From contig JANSXH010000010.1 in NCBI GenBank assembly GCA_024743055.1, forward strand, positions 124,001 through 188,000: a stretch of 64,000 nt of DNA, in the 5' to 3' direction. The notes beneath the pieces were generated by a model. The model was not told where the DNA came from. It was given only the letters and a program-made list of their open reading frames with translations, and ran no database searches. Of the stretch, positions 15,369 to 23,511 are shown one piece after another; positions within the stretch are counted from its first letter, which is position 1; each line of letters opens with the position of its first letter. Source of the DNA: Pseudomonadota bacterium (GTDB lineage: Bacteria > Pseudomonadota > Alphaproteobacteria > Sneathiellales > Sneathiellaceae). A program made the translations under genes and the position numbers.

Positions 15369-16151
15369 TTAAACAGAAAAATCTATCTGAATAGGTTGTG
15401 GTCCGACAAATTCTCCGTTCCCGATAGGCTGAAACAGGGTCAGCATGGGGTTGGCGGTTGGATCATTATTGTTGACCTGTGTGAAAATCAGAAACCGCTC
15501 AATGATTTCGTCGATCTTTTCCGGGTCCTGAAGGTCCGTTACATCAAATTTATCTTCCAGGCGCTCCAATTGCTGATCGAAACTCAGTGCCTGAAAGGTT
15601 TCAGGTAGCCCGAGGCTTACACGAACGACCTGCATCATTGCCGGATCAGCGATAATCTGCTGTATGGTTTCAATGTCTCCTGCAAGACGCTTGAAATACA
15701 TCGCTTCGCGCACGCCGTCAGCATTTTCACCCTCGAATTTTTCATATTCGTTGGTTTTGTATCCTTCCAGAATGGCATCGACATTGTCCTGGTTCTGAAA
15801 GAAAAAGGGGTCGTTTTTCAGACCGGACAGCGCTTGTGCCAGTTTTGTCCATCTCGGTTCAACCAATCGGTTGACGAGGCTTTCTTCGTCTGCAGGATCT
15901 TCTGTCAGGATTTTTTCGACCATCGCCGGTTTGTCGATTTCACTTTCTAATTGGAAAGCTGACAGAACCATGGTCAGGATGGTCCGATTGTCCATAAGGT
16001 CGTCAACGGATTTGATGCTGGCAATCTGCTCTTCAAACACGCTCAGGTTACGGGCAATGGTGGGCTGGGCCTCAAAGACTTTCGTATGAGACTCTTCCAG
16101 TTCATAAGCCAGCTTGTACCAAAGCAGCGAGTTGTTTGACGAGACTTGCAT
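15369..16151 (-). CDS. DUF1217 flagellum-associated protein
   Basis: A 260-residue soluble helical protein. Repeated segments such as DNRTILTMVLSAFQLESEID and MMQVVRVSLGLPETFQALSF are typical of DUF1217, a family found almost only near alphaproteobacterial flagellar genes and whose role is not established. It lies between the two flagellin genes on the same strand. A terminator ends the upstream flagellin transcript, so this gene probably has its own promoter in the 60-odd bases before its ATG, or depends on read-through. Confidence 0.85.
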   Translation of the reverse strand: MQVSSNNSLLWYKLAYELEESHTKVFEAQPTIARNLSVFEEQIASIKSVDDLMDNRTILTMVLSAFQLESEIDKPAMVEKILTEDPADEESLVNRLVEPRWTKLAQALSGLKNDPFFFQNQDNVDAILEGYKTNEYEKFEGENADGVREAMYFKRLAGDIETIQQIIADPAMMQVVRVSLGLPETFQALSFDQQLERLEDKFDVTDLQDPEKIDEIIERFLIFTQVNNNDPTANPMLTLFQPIGNGEFVGPQPIQIDFSV

Positions 16152-16214
16152 GTATCTACCAACAAATGGAATTCTGTTCTTATTTTAGAACGGAGGCCGT
16201 AAATATACTGTTAA

Positions 16215-16246
16215 CGAAAAAAGGCGACCCGTGAGGGCCGCCTTCT
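16215..16246 (-). terminator. Rho-independent terminator of the upstream flagellin gene
   Basis: A stem with arms AAGGCG (16221-16226) and CGCCTT (16239-16244), strengthened by inner GGG/CCC pairing, is followed on the minus strand by a run of six T residues. It lies 16 bases past the stop of the flagellin gene at 16262. Confidence 0.8.
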
Positions 16247-16261
16247 TCAAGATGGCGTATC

Positions 16262-17065
16262 TTAACGGAACAGAGCCAGAATTGTCTGAGGCGCCTGGTT
16301 GGCGATACTCAAAGACTGGATGTTCAGCTGTTCTTTAGTCTGCAATGCAGTCAGTTCAGCCGCAACAGCAGCCATATCCGCATCAACAAGAACACCGAGA
16401 CCTTCTTTCATGCTGTCTGTCAGCAGCTGGGTAAATTCACCCTGGCTTTCCAGACGAGAAGCGAACGTACCAATGTTCGTCAGCGCCGTACCAACTGTCG
16501 CCTGCGCATTCGAAATATTGGTCAACGCAGTTGCGATGTTGGTAGCGTCGGAGAAGTTAGTTGTCAATGCAAGCGTAGCTGCATCCAGGTTTGTCGCAGT
16601 ATAAGACATAGTACTGCCGGCCAAATCTGTAGTAACGGTCAGTACGTCTGTACCAGCGTTGTTAATCAGATTCACTCCGTTAAACTCTGAACCAGCGGTA
16701 ATTGCTGTGATCTGTGCCAGAACTTCAACAGCCTGAGCGGTAAGAATTGCGTCATCAAGACCACCATTCTGGGCCTGAGTAGCAAGAGTTTCCAGCTCGG
16801 TCAGCTGCTTCAAAATTTCCGTAGCACCCGCCATGGCAACACCGATTGTTGCTTCACCGAAGGCAATATTTTCAGAAATAGCGCCAAGAGCACCAATATC
16901 TGAGCGCATGCCCTGAGCAATAACAAAAGTCGCCGGAGCGTCTTTAGCACTGTTGACCTTAAGACCTGTTTCAAGGGCAGTTTGTGTTCTGGAAAGATCA
17001 TTCTGCGTCATGTTCAACATACGCAGACCAGACATTGCATTAGCATTAGTATTAATTGAAGCCAT
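16262..17065 (-). CDS. Flagellin
   Basis: From the ATG at 17065 (GAGGA about 9 bases upstream) the protein has 267 residues. Conserved N-terminal (SINTNANAMSGLRMLNMTQN, then ETGLKVNSAKDAPATFVIAQ) and C-terminal helices (FTQLLTDSMKEGLGVLVDAD, TKEQLNIQSLSIANQAPQTI) flank a short Thr/Asn/Ala-rich central region. It differs from the second flagellin mainly in this middle part. A long leader (over 300 bases to flbT) and a strong private terminator suggest high, separately controlled expression, so it is likely the major filament protein. Confidence 0.93.
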   Translation of the reverse strand: MASINTNANAMSGLRMLNMTQNDLSRTQTALETGLKVNSAKDAPATFVIAQGMRSDIGALGAISENIAFGEATIGVAMAGATEILKQLTELETLATQAQNGGLDDAILTAQAVEVLAQITAITAGSEFNGVNLINNAGTDVLTVTTDLAGSTMSYTATNLDAATLALTTNFSDATNIATALTNISNAQATVGTALTNIGTFASRLESQGEFTQLLTDSMKEGLGVLVDADMAAVAAELTALQTKEQLNIQSLSIANQAPQTILALFR

Positions 17066-17388
17066 AATATAAATCCTCATTCTAGAGACGTCGCCTATGC
17101 GACAAATCAGCTCTTTTGAGCCCCGGTTCACTTCGAAACCGTGTGATGACTATCTCCGGCATTTCCTAACAAAGAATTAATGGCTGGATTATTTGGAAAA
17201 TCGGTTTGGGAAAAGCGCGTTTTTTATGGGTAGAATTGTCTCAAACCCATGGATTACGCTACGTTCTGCGTAAATATGCAAAATTGAAAAAAACTATACT
17301 TAACAAATTACAAAGACCCTATTTTCAGCTAAAAGGCGCGATAAGGCAGACTAAAAGTTAGCTGAATCAAGGGGCGAAAAACACCGAT
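17066..17388 (-). promoter_or_regulatory. Flagellin upstream region with two inverted repeats
   Basis: This 323-base gap between flbT and the flagellin gene contains no convincing coding frame. It holds two small inverted repeats, ATGGGT/ACCCAT (17226-17231 and 17245-17250) and TTACGC/GCGTAA (17254-17259 and 17268-17273), and an AT-rich stretch around 17275-17310. I found no clear sigma-54 site (TGGCAC-N5-TTGC). In Caulobacter FlbT acts on the flagellin mRNA leader, so these structures are plausible regulatory elements. Confidence 0.4.
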
Positions 17389-17766
17389 TCAGGCGTCTTT
17401 CTTCATTTCCTTCTGTAGCTTCTTAAGGGCGGTATAGTAGTTTTTCTCGCCAATAAGCCCAACAATATCAAAGATAAAGCCCCGTACTCCCTCATCCAAG
17501 GTCGAGAGAAAGGCTACCTGAGCGGCATCCTGAAAACTTTTGTAGTGGCTTTCATGATTTTGCGGCTCAATATACATGAGTTGCACAAATAGATAGATCT
17601 GCTGAAGGGGGGTCTTTACATCGTCAGGGAGAAGAATGTCCCGTTCCCGCATGACTGCGGCATCATTTTCCAGGGAAAAATGCATGGCCTTACTGCCAGT
17701 ATTTGTAATGACTGCACCGTTAATAACAAGTTTTTCACCGGCAGGAATGCGAAACTTCAAGGACAT
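17389..17766 (-). CDS. flbT: Flagellin biosynthesis repressor FlbT
   Basis: A 125-residue protein with the FlbT signature: LKFRIPAGEKLVINGAVITN at the N-terminus, then MRERDILLPDD and PLQQIYLFVQLMYI. In Caulobacter crescentus FlbT binds the flagellin mRNA leader and promotes its decay when filament assembly is blocked. A GGGGAGA ribosome binding site precedes the ATG. It is the first gene of the flagellin cluster and lies directly upstream of the flagellin with the longest leader, which fits this post-transcriptional role. Confidence 0.9.
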   Translation of the reverse strand: MSLKFRIPAGEKLVINGAVITNTGSKAMHFSLENDAAVMRERDILLPDDVKTPLQQIYLFVQLMYIEPQNHESHYKSFQDAAQVAFLSTLDEGVRGFIFDIVGLIGEKNYYTALKKLQKEMKKDA

Positions 17767-17964
17767 ATGTCAGTCTCCCCTTAAGGAATAGATGACGGCA
17801 CTATAACAATTGAAAGACAGAGTGCAAAACTGGATTACCGATTTCCGTGTTTATTATCTGGAATAATTCCCTTGGCGGGCACTGTTAAATTAATTCTGGC
17901 CAGAACGTAAAGCGTCTCTATATGATTACACATGTCTTTTTATTACGTTTGCTGGAGTTAGTTG

Positions 17965-18249
17965 ATGCCAAAAAACCTGGGATCCCTCCTGATTAAGCTC
18001 CTTATCGCGTCCTTTTTGGTGGGATGGGGCTTGACGTTTTTTGATATCACGCCGCTTGATTTGCTCAAGGATCTTACGGGGACCATTGGGCAGATATACT
18101 CTATGGCCCTGGATACGGTGCGTTGGGGTGCGGACTATATACTGCTGGGGGCCGTTATTGTGGTGCCAATATGGGCCATTGTTGCGGGATTGAACTATCT
18201 GCAAAGAAAAAGCCGTAGCAGAGCTTCCCAGTCGAAGAAGCCTGAATAG
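17965..18249 (+). CDS. Small membrane protein, DUF6460-like
   Basis: A 94-residue protein from the ATG at 17965, preceded by GGAG at good spacing. It has two hydrophobic helices (about 7-25 and 54-76) and a basic C-terminal tail (QRKSRSRASQSKKPE). The arrangement resembles small alphaproteobacterial integral membrane proteins with a conserved LxxASFLVGW-type first helix; the DUF6460 assignment is from memory and tentative. It stands alone and converges on the DksA-like gene with a one-base gap. Confidence 0.7.
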   Translation: MPKNLGSLLIKLLIASFLVGWGLTFFDITPLDLLKDLTGTIGQIYSMALDTVRWGADYILLGAVIVVPIWAIVAGLNYLQRKSRSRASQSKKPE

Positions 18250-18250
18250 T

Positions 18251-18583
18251 CTATTTTACCGTGGCACAATCGATACAGAGCGGGGTGCTTGGGTCGAGCT
18301 TGAGGCGTTTGTCGGAAATTTGCTCATCACAATTGACACAATATCCAAAGTCACCGGATTTTACTCGCTCAAGCGCAGCGTCTATACGTTGTAGCTCGTT
18401 CCGGCGACGGCGCTCGGTTTCCTGGGCCATGGCCTGGCCCTGCAAGGCATCAATTCGGGACAGCCTTCCAACCCGAGACTGGTCCAGTTCGACAGGTTGA
18501 CTGTCTTCTGTGCTCGCTTTCATGATATCCAGAAGTTCATCCCGGCGCGCCACAAGTATTTTCTCGGGGTTTTTTAAAACCAT
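18251..18583 (-). CDS. DksA/TraR-family C4 zinc-finger protein
   Basis: From the ATG at 18583 the protein has 110 residues; an in-frame TTG at 18601 would add six. The N-terminal half is a coiled coil (ETERRRRNELQRIDAALERV) and the C-terminal half carries a four-cysteine zinc finger (C82, C85, C103 and C106, in GYCVNCDE and LCIDC). DksA-type proteins insert a coiled coil into the RNA polymerase secondary channel and modulate promoters, often with ppGpp. This short form is closer to TraR/YocK-type relatives than to the 151-residue E. coli DksA. Confidence 0.85.
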   Translation of the reverse strand: MVLKNPEKILVARRDELLDIMKASTEDSQPVELDQSRVGRLSRIDALQGQAMAQETERRRRNELQRIDAALERVKSGDFGYCVNCDEQISDKRLKLDPSTPLCIDCATVK

Positions 18584-18614
18584 ATCCAAAGAGTACAGCA
18601 ACCACAGAAAATGC

Positions 18615-18650
18615 GCAAAAAAAGCCGGCGTCCCAAAGGAGCCGGCTTTC
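18615..18650 (-). terminator. Rho-independent terminator after korB
   Basis: Perfect nine-base arms AAAGCCGGC (18621-18629) and GCCGGCTTT (18641-18649) with an 11-base loop are followed on the minus strand by a run of seven T residues. It lies just past the korB stop codon and insulates korAB from the dksA-like gene. Confidence 0.85.
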
Positions 18651-18666
18651 TTAGAAATATCAGGGC

Positions 18667-19683
18667 TCAGGATTCCCAGGTGTGGCCATCCCGAAGAAGT
18701 GCATCGATAGAAGGTGTTTCAGCAGATTTTGCAGCATCCATTTGATGCTCTATGCCATCTTCATAAGTTTCTGCCGGATCGCAATAAATGACACCCAAGG
18801 CAACTGGCAACTCGTCGCCATCCATTGCCGCCAGCATCATGGCCAGGGAGCGGTTCTTTTCGTCATGAACCAGAATATCGTCCTCTGTAATTCCATCTTC
18901 GCCAATTGTGACGGCTTCAAGAGTCAGTGTCTTGGTATTGAGGCGGATACCCTTGTTTTTCTCTGCGCCATAGATAAGAGGCTCGCCATGTTCCACATGG
19001 ACCTGTTTTTCTGGCGCAACATCACGGGCAAGAACGTTATCAAACACCGCATCATTATACACAATGCAGTTTTGAAGGATTTCCACCATGGACGTTCCTT
19101 TATGAGCATGGGCCCGCTTCAGGATCACCGGAAGCGTTTTCTGCGTATCATAGCCTCGTGCAGCAAACCGAGCCCCGGCTCCAAGTGTGAATACCAATGG
19201 CTTTAACGGATTATCGACGGAGCCGGTCGGAGAAGAGGGGGTTTTCAATCCAATCCCGGACGTTGGGGAATATTGACCCTTTGTCAGCCCATAAATCTCG
19301 TTGTTGCAAAGAAGGATCTGTAAATCAACATTCCGCCTCAGCACATGCAGCATGTGATTGCCGCCGATGCTGAAACCATCACCATCACCCGTCACCATCC
19401 AAACATCCAGATCAGGATTGGTTATTTTGATACCAGTGGCAAAGGCAGGTGCGCGTCCATGGATCGTATGAAAACCGTATGTCGACATGTAGTACGGAAA
19501 CCGCGAAGAGCAGCCGATGCCTGAAACAAAAACATACTTCTCTTTTGGCGTATCCAGATCCGGCAAAGTCCGCTGCACGGCTTTGAGGATGGCGTAATCA
19601 CCACATCCCGGGCACCAGCGGACTTCCTGGTCCGATGCAAAATCGGCGGGTTTCAGTTTTTCGTTGGGAACTACAACATTCAT
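18667..19683 (-). CDS. korB: 2-oxoacid:ferredoxin oxidoreductase, beta subunit
   Basis: A 338-residue thiamine-diphosphate-binding subunit of the 2-oxoglutarate-type ferredoxin oxidoreductase. The N-terminal Cys motif WCPGCGDYAIL (C24, C27), the GIGCSSRFPYY stretch (C58) and the diphosphate-binding GDGDGFSIGGNH (99-110) are intact. Together with KorA it would oxidatively decarboxylate 2-oxoglutarate to succinyl-CoA, reducing ferredoxin. Its ATG follows the korA stop by one base (TGACATG), so translation is coupled. A strong terminator follows. Confidence 0.92.
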   Translation of the reverse strand: MNVVVPNEKLKPADFASDQEVRWCPGCGDYAILKAVQRTLPDLDTPKEKYVFVSGIGCSSRFPYYMSTYGFHTIHGRAPAFATGIKITNPDLDVWMVTGDGDGFSIGGNHMLHVLRRNVDLQILLCNNEIYGLTKGQYSPTSGIGLKTPSSPTGSVDNPLKPLVFTLGAGARFAARGYDTQKTLPVILKRAHAHKGTSMVEILQNCIVYNDAVFDNVLARDVAPEKQVHVEHGEPLIYGAEKNKGIRLNTKTLTLEAVTIGEDGITEDDILVHDEKNRSLAMMLAAMDGDELPVALGVIYCDPAETYEDGIEHQMDAAKSAETPSIDALLRDGHTWES

Positions 19684-19684
19684 G

Positions 19685-21580
19685 TCAACTCTCCAATGCC
19701 TGGTCTATGGCATCTTCAATCTCGGAAATCTTGAAAGGCTGACCGGTTACTTTTGTTACCGGAACGGCATCGATCAGGAATTGATCTCGCAGGACGGTTT
19801 TCAACTGTCCATCATTCATCTCGGGCACGATAACCTTTTTGAAGCCTCTTAGCAGACTTTCCAAATTCTCGGGGAAAGGCCAAATGTGTCTTAAGTGAAT
19901 ATGCGAGACACTCTTTCCAGCACTAATCTTATTGTCTACGGCCCGGCTTATCGGTCCATAGGTTGAACCCCATCCAACAACCGCCAGATCGCCGGTCTCA
20001 AGTCCTGCTTCAACGGCTTGGGCAGGAATATCCTTAGCAATGCCCAGGATTTTGTTACGTCTCAGGTCCGTCATCTGCTGGTGATTTTCCGGCTCGTAAG
20101 AAATATTGCCGGACCCGTCTTCTTTCTCAATGCCTCCGATGCGATGCTCGAAGCCGGCCATTCCGGGAACAGCCCAAGGCCGGGCAAGAGTTTCCGGGTC
20201 TCGGCTGTAAGGTGCGAAAGCCTCCGGATCAATGTCCCTATTCACAGGGAAAGGTTCTCTATCCGAAACCGTTGGGATCAACCAGGGCTCAGCGGCGTTT
20301 CCGATATATCCGTCGGTCAGCAGCATGACAGGTGTCATATATTTGGCGGCAAGGCGGCAGGCTTCGATCGCGACTTCAAAGCAATCGGAAGGACTGCGAG
20401 AGGCCAAAACTACAAGTGGAGCATCGGCATTACGGCCATATACTGCCTGATACAAGTCCGACTGTTCCGTTTTAGTCGGCAATCCGGTTGACGGGCCTGC
20501 CCTTTGGGAATTGACAATAATAAGAGGCAGCTCAGTAGAAATGGCGAGCCCGATAGCTTCTCCTTTGAGAGCAATTCCCGGACCCGAAGACGATGTGATG
20601 CCGAGGGCTCCGGCATAAGAAGCTCCGATAGCCGAGCATATCGCTGCGATCTCATCTTCTGCCTGGAAGGTCTTGACCCCGAACTGCTTCAGCCGCGCAA
20701 GTGAGTGCAAGACAGGCGAAGCAGGAGTGATGGGGTAGGACCCAAAGAAAATTTTGAGATCTGCAAGCTCAGCCCCAGCGACTAGTCCCCAGGCAAGTGC
20801 TTCACCGCCGGTAACCGTTCGGTAAAGGCCAGCAGGCATTTCCGCGGCTGGAATGGAATAAAGATCAAAACCGTCTCCGAGCTCGGACACCTCTCCATAA
20901 ACATGACCTGCGTTCAAGGCGGCAATATTCGCATTGGCGATTTCAGGCCGCTTGGCGAATTTTGTTTTCAACCACTCGACTGTATCTTCTCTCTTCCGGC
21001 CGTAAATCCAGAAGACAAGACCCAGGATCCAGAAGTTCTTGCAACGCAGTCCCTCTTTTTGAGACAGGCCAAACTCTTTGACGGATTCCAGAACGAGTTT
21101 AGTAATGTCAATTTCAAGCAGTGAGTAGGCGGCGAGGGAGCCGTCTTCAAGTGGGTTTGATTTATAACCCGCCTTTTTAAGATTTCGATCCGTAAAGGTA
21201 CCGCTGTCGACAATCACCGTTCCGCCATTTTTAAGGCGGGCAATATTGACCATCAGGGCCGCGGGATTAAGAGCCACCAGAACGTCCGGGTCATCACCAT
21301 GGGTTTCTATCCGGCGGGATCCGAAATTAATCTGGAATGCCGAAACACCAAAAGTGGTGCCGACAGGTGCTCTTATTTCTGCGGGGAAATCGGGGAAGGT
21401 CGCTAGATCATTGCCAGCGAGGGCAGTTGTATCTGTAAAGCGACTACCGGTGATTTGAATGCCGTCTCCTGAATCACCTGCAAACCGTATGACGACGGAG
21501 GGAACCTCTTTTCTCGAAGAAGGGTTCTGGCCTGCTTTAATGTTTAATTCGTTCAACTTTCTTACTCGCGTTTTTTCCAA
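19685..21580 (-). CDS. korA: 2-oxoacid:acceptor oxidoreductase, fused gamma-alpha subunit
   Basis: A 631-residue fusion of the gamma and alpha domains, the usual KorA form. The gamma domain (about 26-200) begins with VVIRFAGDSGDGIQITGSRF, and the alpha domain (about 220-620) contains the FFGSYPITPASPVLHSLA and ASYAGALGITSSSGPG motifs. With KorB it forms 2-oxoglutarate:ferredoxin oxidoreductase. No ferredoxin gene is adjacent. The start is uncertain: 21580 is a TTG and no in-frame ATG is nearby, so a second TTG at 21556 is an alternative. The 279 bases upstream are AT-rich and may contain its promoter. Confidence 0.9.
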   Translation of the reverse strand: MEKTRVRKLNELNIKAGQNPSSRKEVPSVVIRFAGDSGDGIQITGSRFTDTTALAGNDLATFPDFPAEIRAPVGTTFGVSAFQINFGSRRIETHGDDPDVLVALNPAALMVNIARLKNGGTVIVDSGTFTDRNLKKAGYKSNPLEDGSLAAYSLLEIDITKLVLESVKEFGLSQKEGLRCKNFWILGLVFWIYGRKREDTVEWLKTKFAKRPEIANANIAALNAGHVYGEVSELGDGFDLYSIPAAEMPAGLYRTVTGGEALAWGLVAGAELADLKIFFGSYPITPASPVLHSLARLKQFGVKTFQAEDEIAAICSAIGASYAGALGITSSSGPGIALKGEAIGLAISTELPLIIVNSQRAGPSTGLPTKTEQSDLYQAVYGRNADAPLVVLASRSPSDCFEVAIEACRLAAKYMTPVMLLTDGYIGNAAEPWLIPTVSDREPFPVNRDIDPEAFAPYSRDPETLARPWAVPGMAGFEHRIGGIEKEDGSGNISYEPENHQQMTDLRRNKILGIAKDIPAQAVEAGLETGDLAVVGWGSTYGPISRAVDNKISAGKSVSHIHLRHIWPFPENLESLLRGFKKVIVPEMNDGQLKTVLRDQFLIDAVPVTKVTGQPFKISEIEDAIDQALES

Positions 21581-21859
21581 TATTCATTGGTACGATCGTG
21601 TTTCCGGCCTTGCGTACAGTTTACCGCTTTTTTTAACCAGTAATCAACGAACTAAGTTATTCAATCAACACAAGGTGATTTTTATTTCATATAGGGCTTT
21701 AACCTTGCCGTTCCCAGAATTTTTCACACTGGGGCGATCAGGTCAATTCATTTGCATACATATAATTTTTTGACGTCAATGCAAGTATATTTAAACTTAT
21801 TTATATGTAAATCAATTTATTATACAAAATATAATGTAAAAATTGAAAAACAAGCATAA

Positions 21860-22453
21860 CTATTTAAGTCCATCTTTCAGGATGCGGACAAAAAATTCGC
21901 CGATTTGGGCGGGGGTTTGGCCGCCGGGGCGGTACCAGCTGCTCGACCAGTTGAGCGATCCGAGCAAGCTCAAGCGCAGCAAGCCCCGATCCACATCATC
22001 TGCCAGGGGGAGAGCCTCAATCAAGTCCATGAACAATGTATCGTAGCTATCTCGGATTTCGACAAGGCGGCCGCGTAGGGTGGGAGAAGTTCTAGAGATA
22101 TCCGCGCAGAGCAAAATTGCAAAATTGTTTTCACCAAACAAGGTATTCATATGGGCAATTGCGGCCCGCTGTAATCGTTCCCAAGGGTCTGAAACGCCTT
22201 CAATCGCTTCCAGTACGGCTCCGCTGATCAACCGCTTCCCCTCTTCATAGGTGGCAATGATGAGGTCGTCCTTTGAGGGAAAATGGTAGTACATGGATCC
22301 TGCAAGCATGCCGGCTTCCCGTGCAATGTCCCGCATTGACGTGGCATCATATCCACGCTGGTTGAACAGGTAGGCTGCGGCAACCATGAGCTCCTGCCGT
22401 CGATTGTCGCTTCGGTGATGACCATCTTCCTTGGATGAAAGTTTTTCTTTCAT
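21860..22453 (-). CDS. TetR-family transcriptional regulator
   Basis: From the ATG at 22453 (AGGGAAAAG upstream) the protein has 197 residues. The helix-turn-helix (MRDIAREAGMLAGSMYYHFP) follows the usual first helix (ELMVAAAYLFNQRGYDATS). The C-terminal domain has the pattern SLNWSSSWYRPGGQTPAQIG seen in TetR regulators of lipid, steroid or acyl-CoA catabolism (KstR2-like). It is read in the same direction as korA, 279 bases upstream of it. An earlier in-frame start at 22483 lacks a good ribosome binding site. Confidence 0.9.
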   Translation of the reverse strand: MKEKLSSKEDGHHRSDNRRQELMVAAAYLFNQRGYDATSMRDIAREAGMLAGSMYYHFPSKDDLIIATYEEGKRLISGAVLEAIEGVSDPWERLQRAAIAHMNTLFGENNFAILLCADISRTSPTLRGRLVEIRDSYDTLFMDLIEALPLADDVDRGLLRLSLLGSLNWSSSWYRPGGQTPAQIGEFFVRILKDGLK

Positions 22454-22584
22454 TCTTTTCCCTAACAAACAGTTGCCTGACAATTAGGTTATGCCCGCTC
22501 AATCAAGGCTCATCAACCAAATTTTGTTTGCTTGCCAAGGAAAGGGAGCCGTCAGAAGGGAATTTCACGGTTCGAAAGCCAGGG

Positions 22585-23340
22585 CTAATTCTTAAACAGA
22601 TCCCTGAGCTTATCGAGCGCCCCTTCAGCCTCATCCGTCGCTCCTTCAAGAATATTTTTTGCCTGATCCTTGAGACTGAGGTCGGTTGATATGGCTGCGA
22701 TCGTTGCGGCGCGCAGCAACGGACTGTAAATTTCGGCTATTAGAGCTGCGGGATACAAGCCGTCCGTCTCCCGACCGATATCCTTCATATGGAGGGGCTC
22801 AAAGACGGCTGTCACTCTCTTACCCGTCATGTCCGAAGACTGGACGATGACAACGCCTGTATCGAAATAGAGATCATTAATAACGAATTTTTTAAGGGGT
22901 GGCTCGTTCGTCTGTTGTAAGGAACGCTGCTGTTCACCTTCTGCGGATCGTTCAATGTTATTGCGCAAGGCCCTGAGATTGTCGCTTGTGTCAGAAATCT
23001 CATAAGTGATTTCAGGAGAAACGACTTTCATGCGCTTTACAACAACGACCTCGTTCTGAAGAGTTTCCGGGTCAACTTGCAACTCTATTTTGGAGAAGGA
23101 AAAGGCATTGCCATCAGAAAAGCCTTTCGGATTGGCAACTGTCAGGGTTATGAGAGTCGCATCCCCGTCGGTCGTACTGTACTCGGCATCAGCAAGAGTC
23201 ACTTTCGTGCCTGTTATTCTGGAGCCAAAATCGTCGATTGTTGCAATGATAATGGGTCCGATAGAGCTATAGACTACGACGATTGCGATACAGACGATGA
23301 CGACTATGCCAACGATAAAAAAAGCCAAACCACGTTTCAT
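22585..23340 (-). CDS. AsmA-like membrane-anchored protein
   Basis: A 251-residue protein with one N-terminal membrane helix (residues 5-28) and a periplasmic part. The sequence VTLADAEYSTTDGDATLITL, followed by ANPKGFSDGNAFSFSKIELQ and VVVKRMKVVSPEITYE, follows the beta-strand pattern of AsmA/YhdP-type proteins, which help maintain outer-membrane lipids. It is much shorter than full AsmA proteins and resembles only one repeat unit. It lies between the TRAP locus and the TetR gene with no evident operon partner. Confidence 0.6.
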   Translation of the reverse strand: MKRGLAFFIVGIVVIVCIAIVVVYSSIGPIIIATIDDFGSRITGTKVTLADAEYSTTDGDATLITLTVANPKGFSDGNAFSFSKIELQVDPETLQNEVVVVKRMKVVSPEITYEISDTSDNLRALRNNIERSAEGEQQRSLQQTNEPPLKKFVINDLYFDTGVVIVQSSDMTGKRVTAVFEPLHMKDIGRETDGLYPAALIAEIYSPLLRAATIAAISTDLSLKDQAKNILEGATDEAEGALDKLRDLFKN

Positions 23341-23438
23341 TTAGCAACCACTTATTGAGACATTTTCTAACTGTATAGCAGGTTACGATGGCGATGTCGG
23401 TAGCAGCAAGTGCCTTAAACAGGAAAATTTCTCTCCTC

Positions 23439-23476
23439 AAAAAAAGACAGCAGCCTGAGCTATCAGGCTGCTGTCA
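23439..23476 (-). terminator. Rho-independent terminator of the TRAP transporter operon
   Basis: A 13-base perfect stem, GACAGCAGCCTGA (23446-23458) and TCAGGCTGCTGTC (23463-23475), encloses a four-base loop and is followed on the minus strand by seven T residues. It lies 36 bases past the stop of the TRAP permease gene. Confidence 0.9.
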
Positions 23477-23511
23477 TTCCCCATGGCTGCATATGGCTGT
23501 TTCTTCGGTAC

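Noticed and set aside
17066-17388. A sigma-54 promoter before the flagellin gene
   Set aside because: No TGGCAC-N5-TTGC match was found on the minus strand, so the promoter type is left open.
20018-20491. A 157-residue plus-strand frame inside korA
   Set aside because: It is a shadow of the conserved korA coding frame and shows no domain or plausible start.
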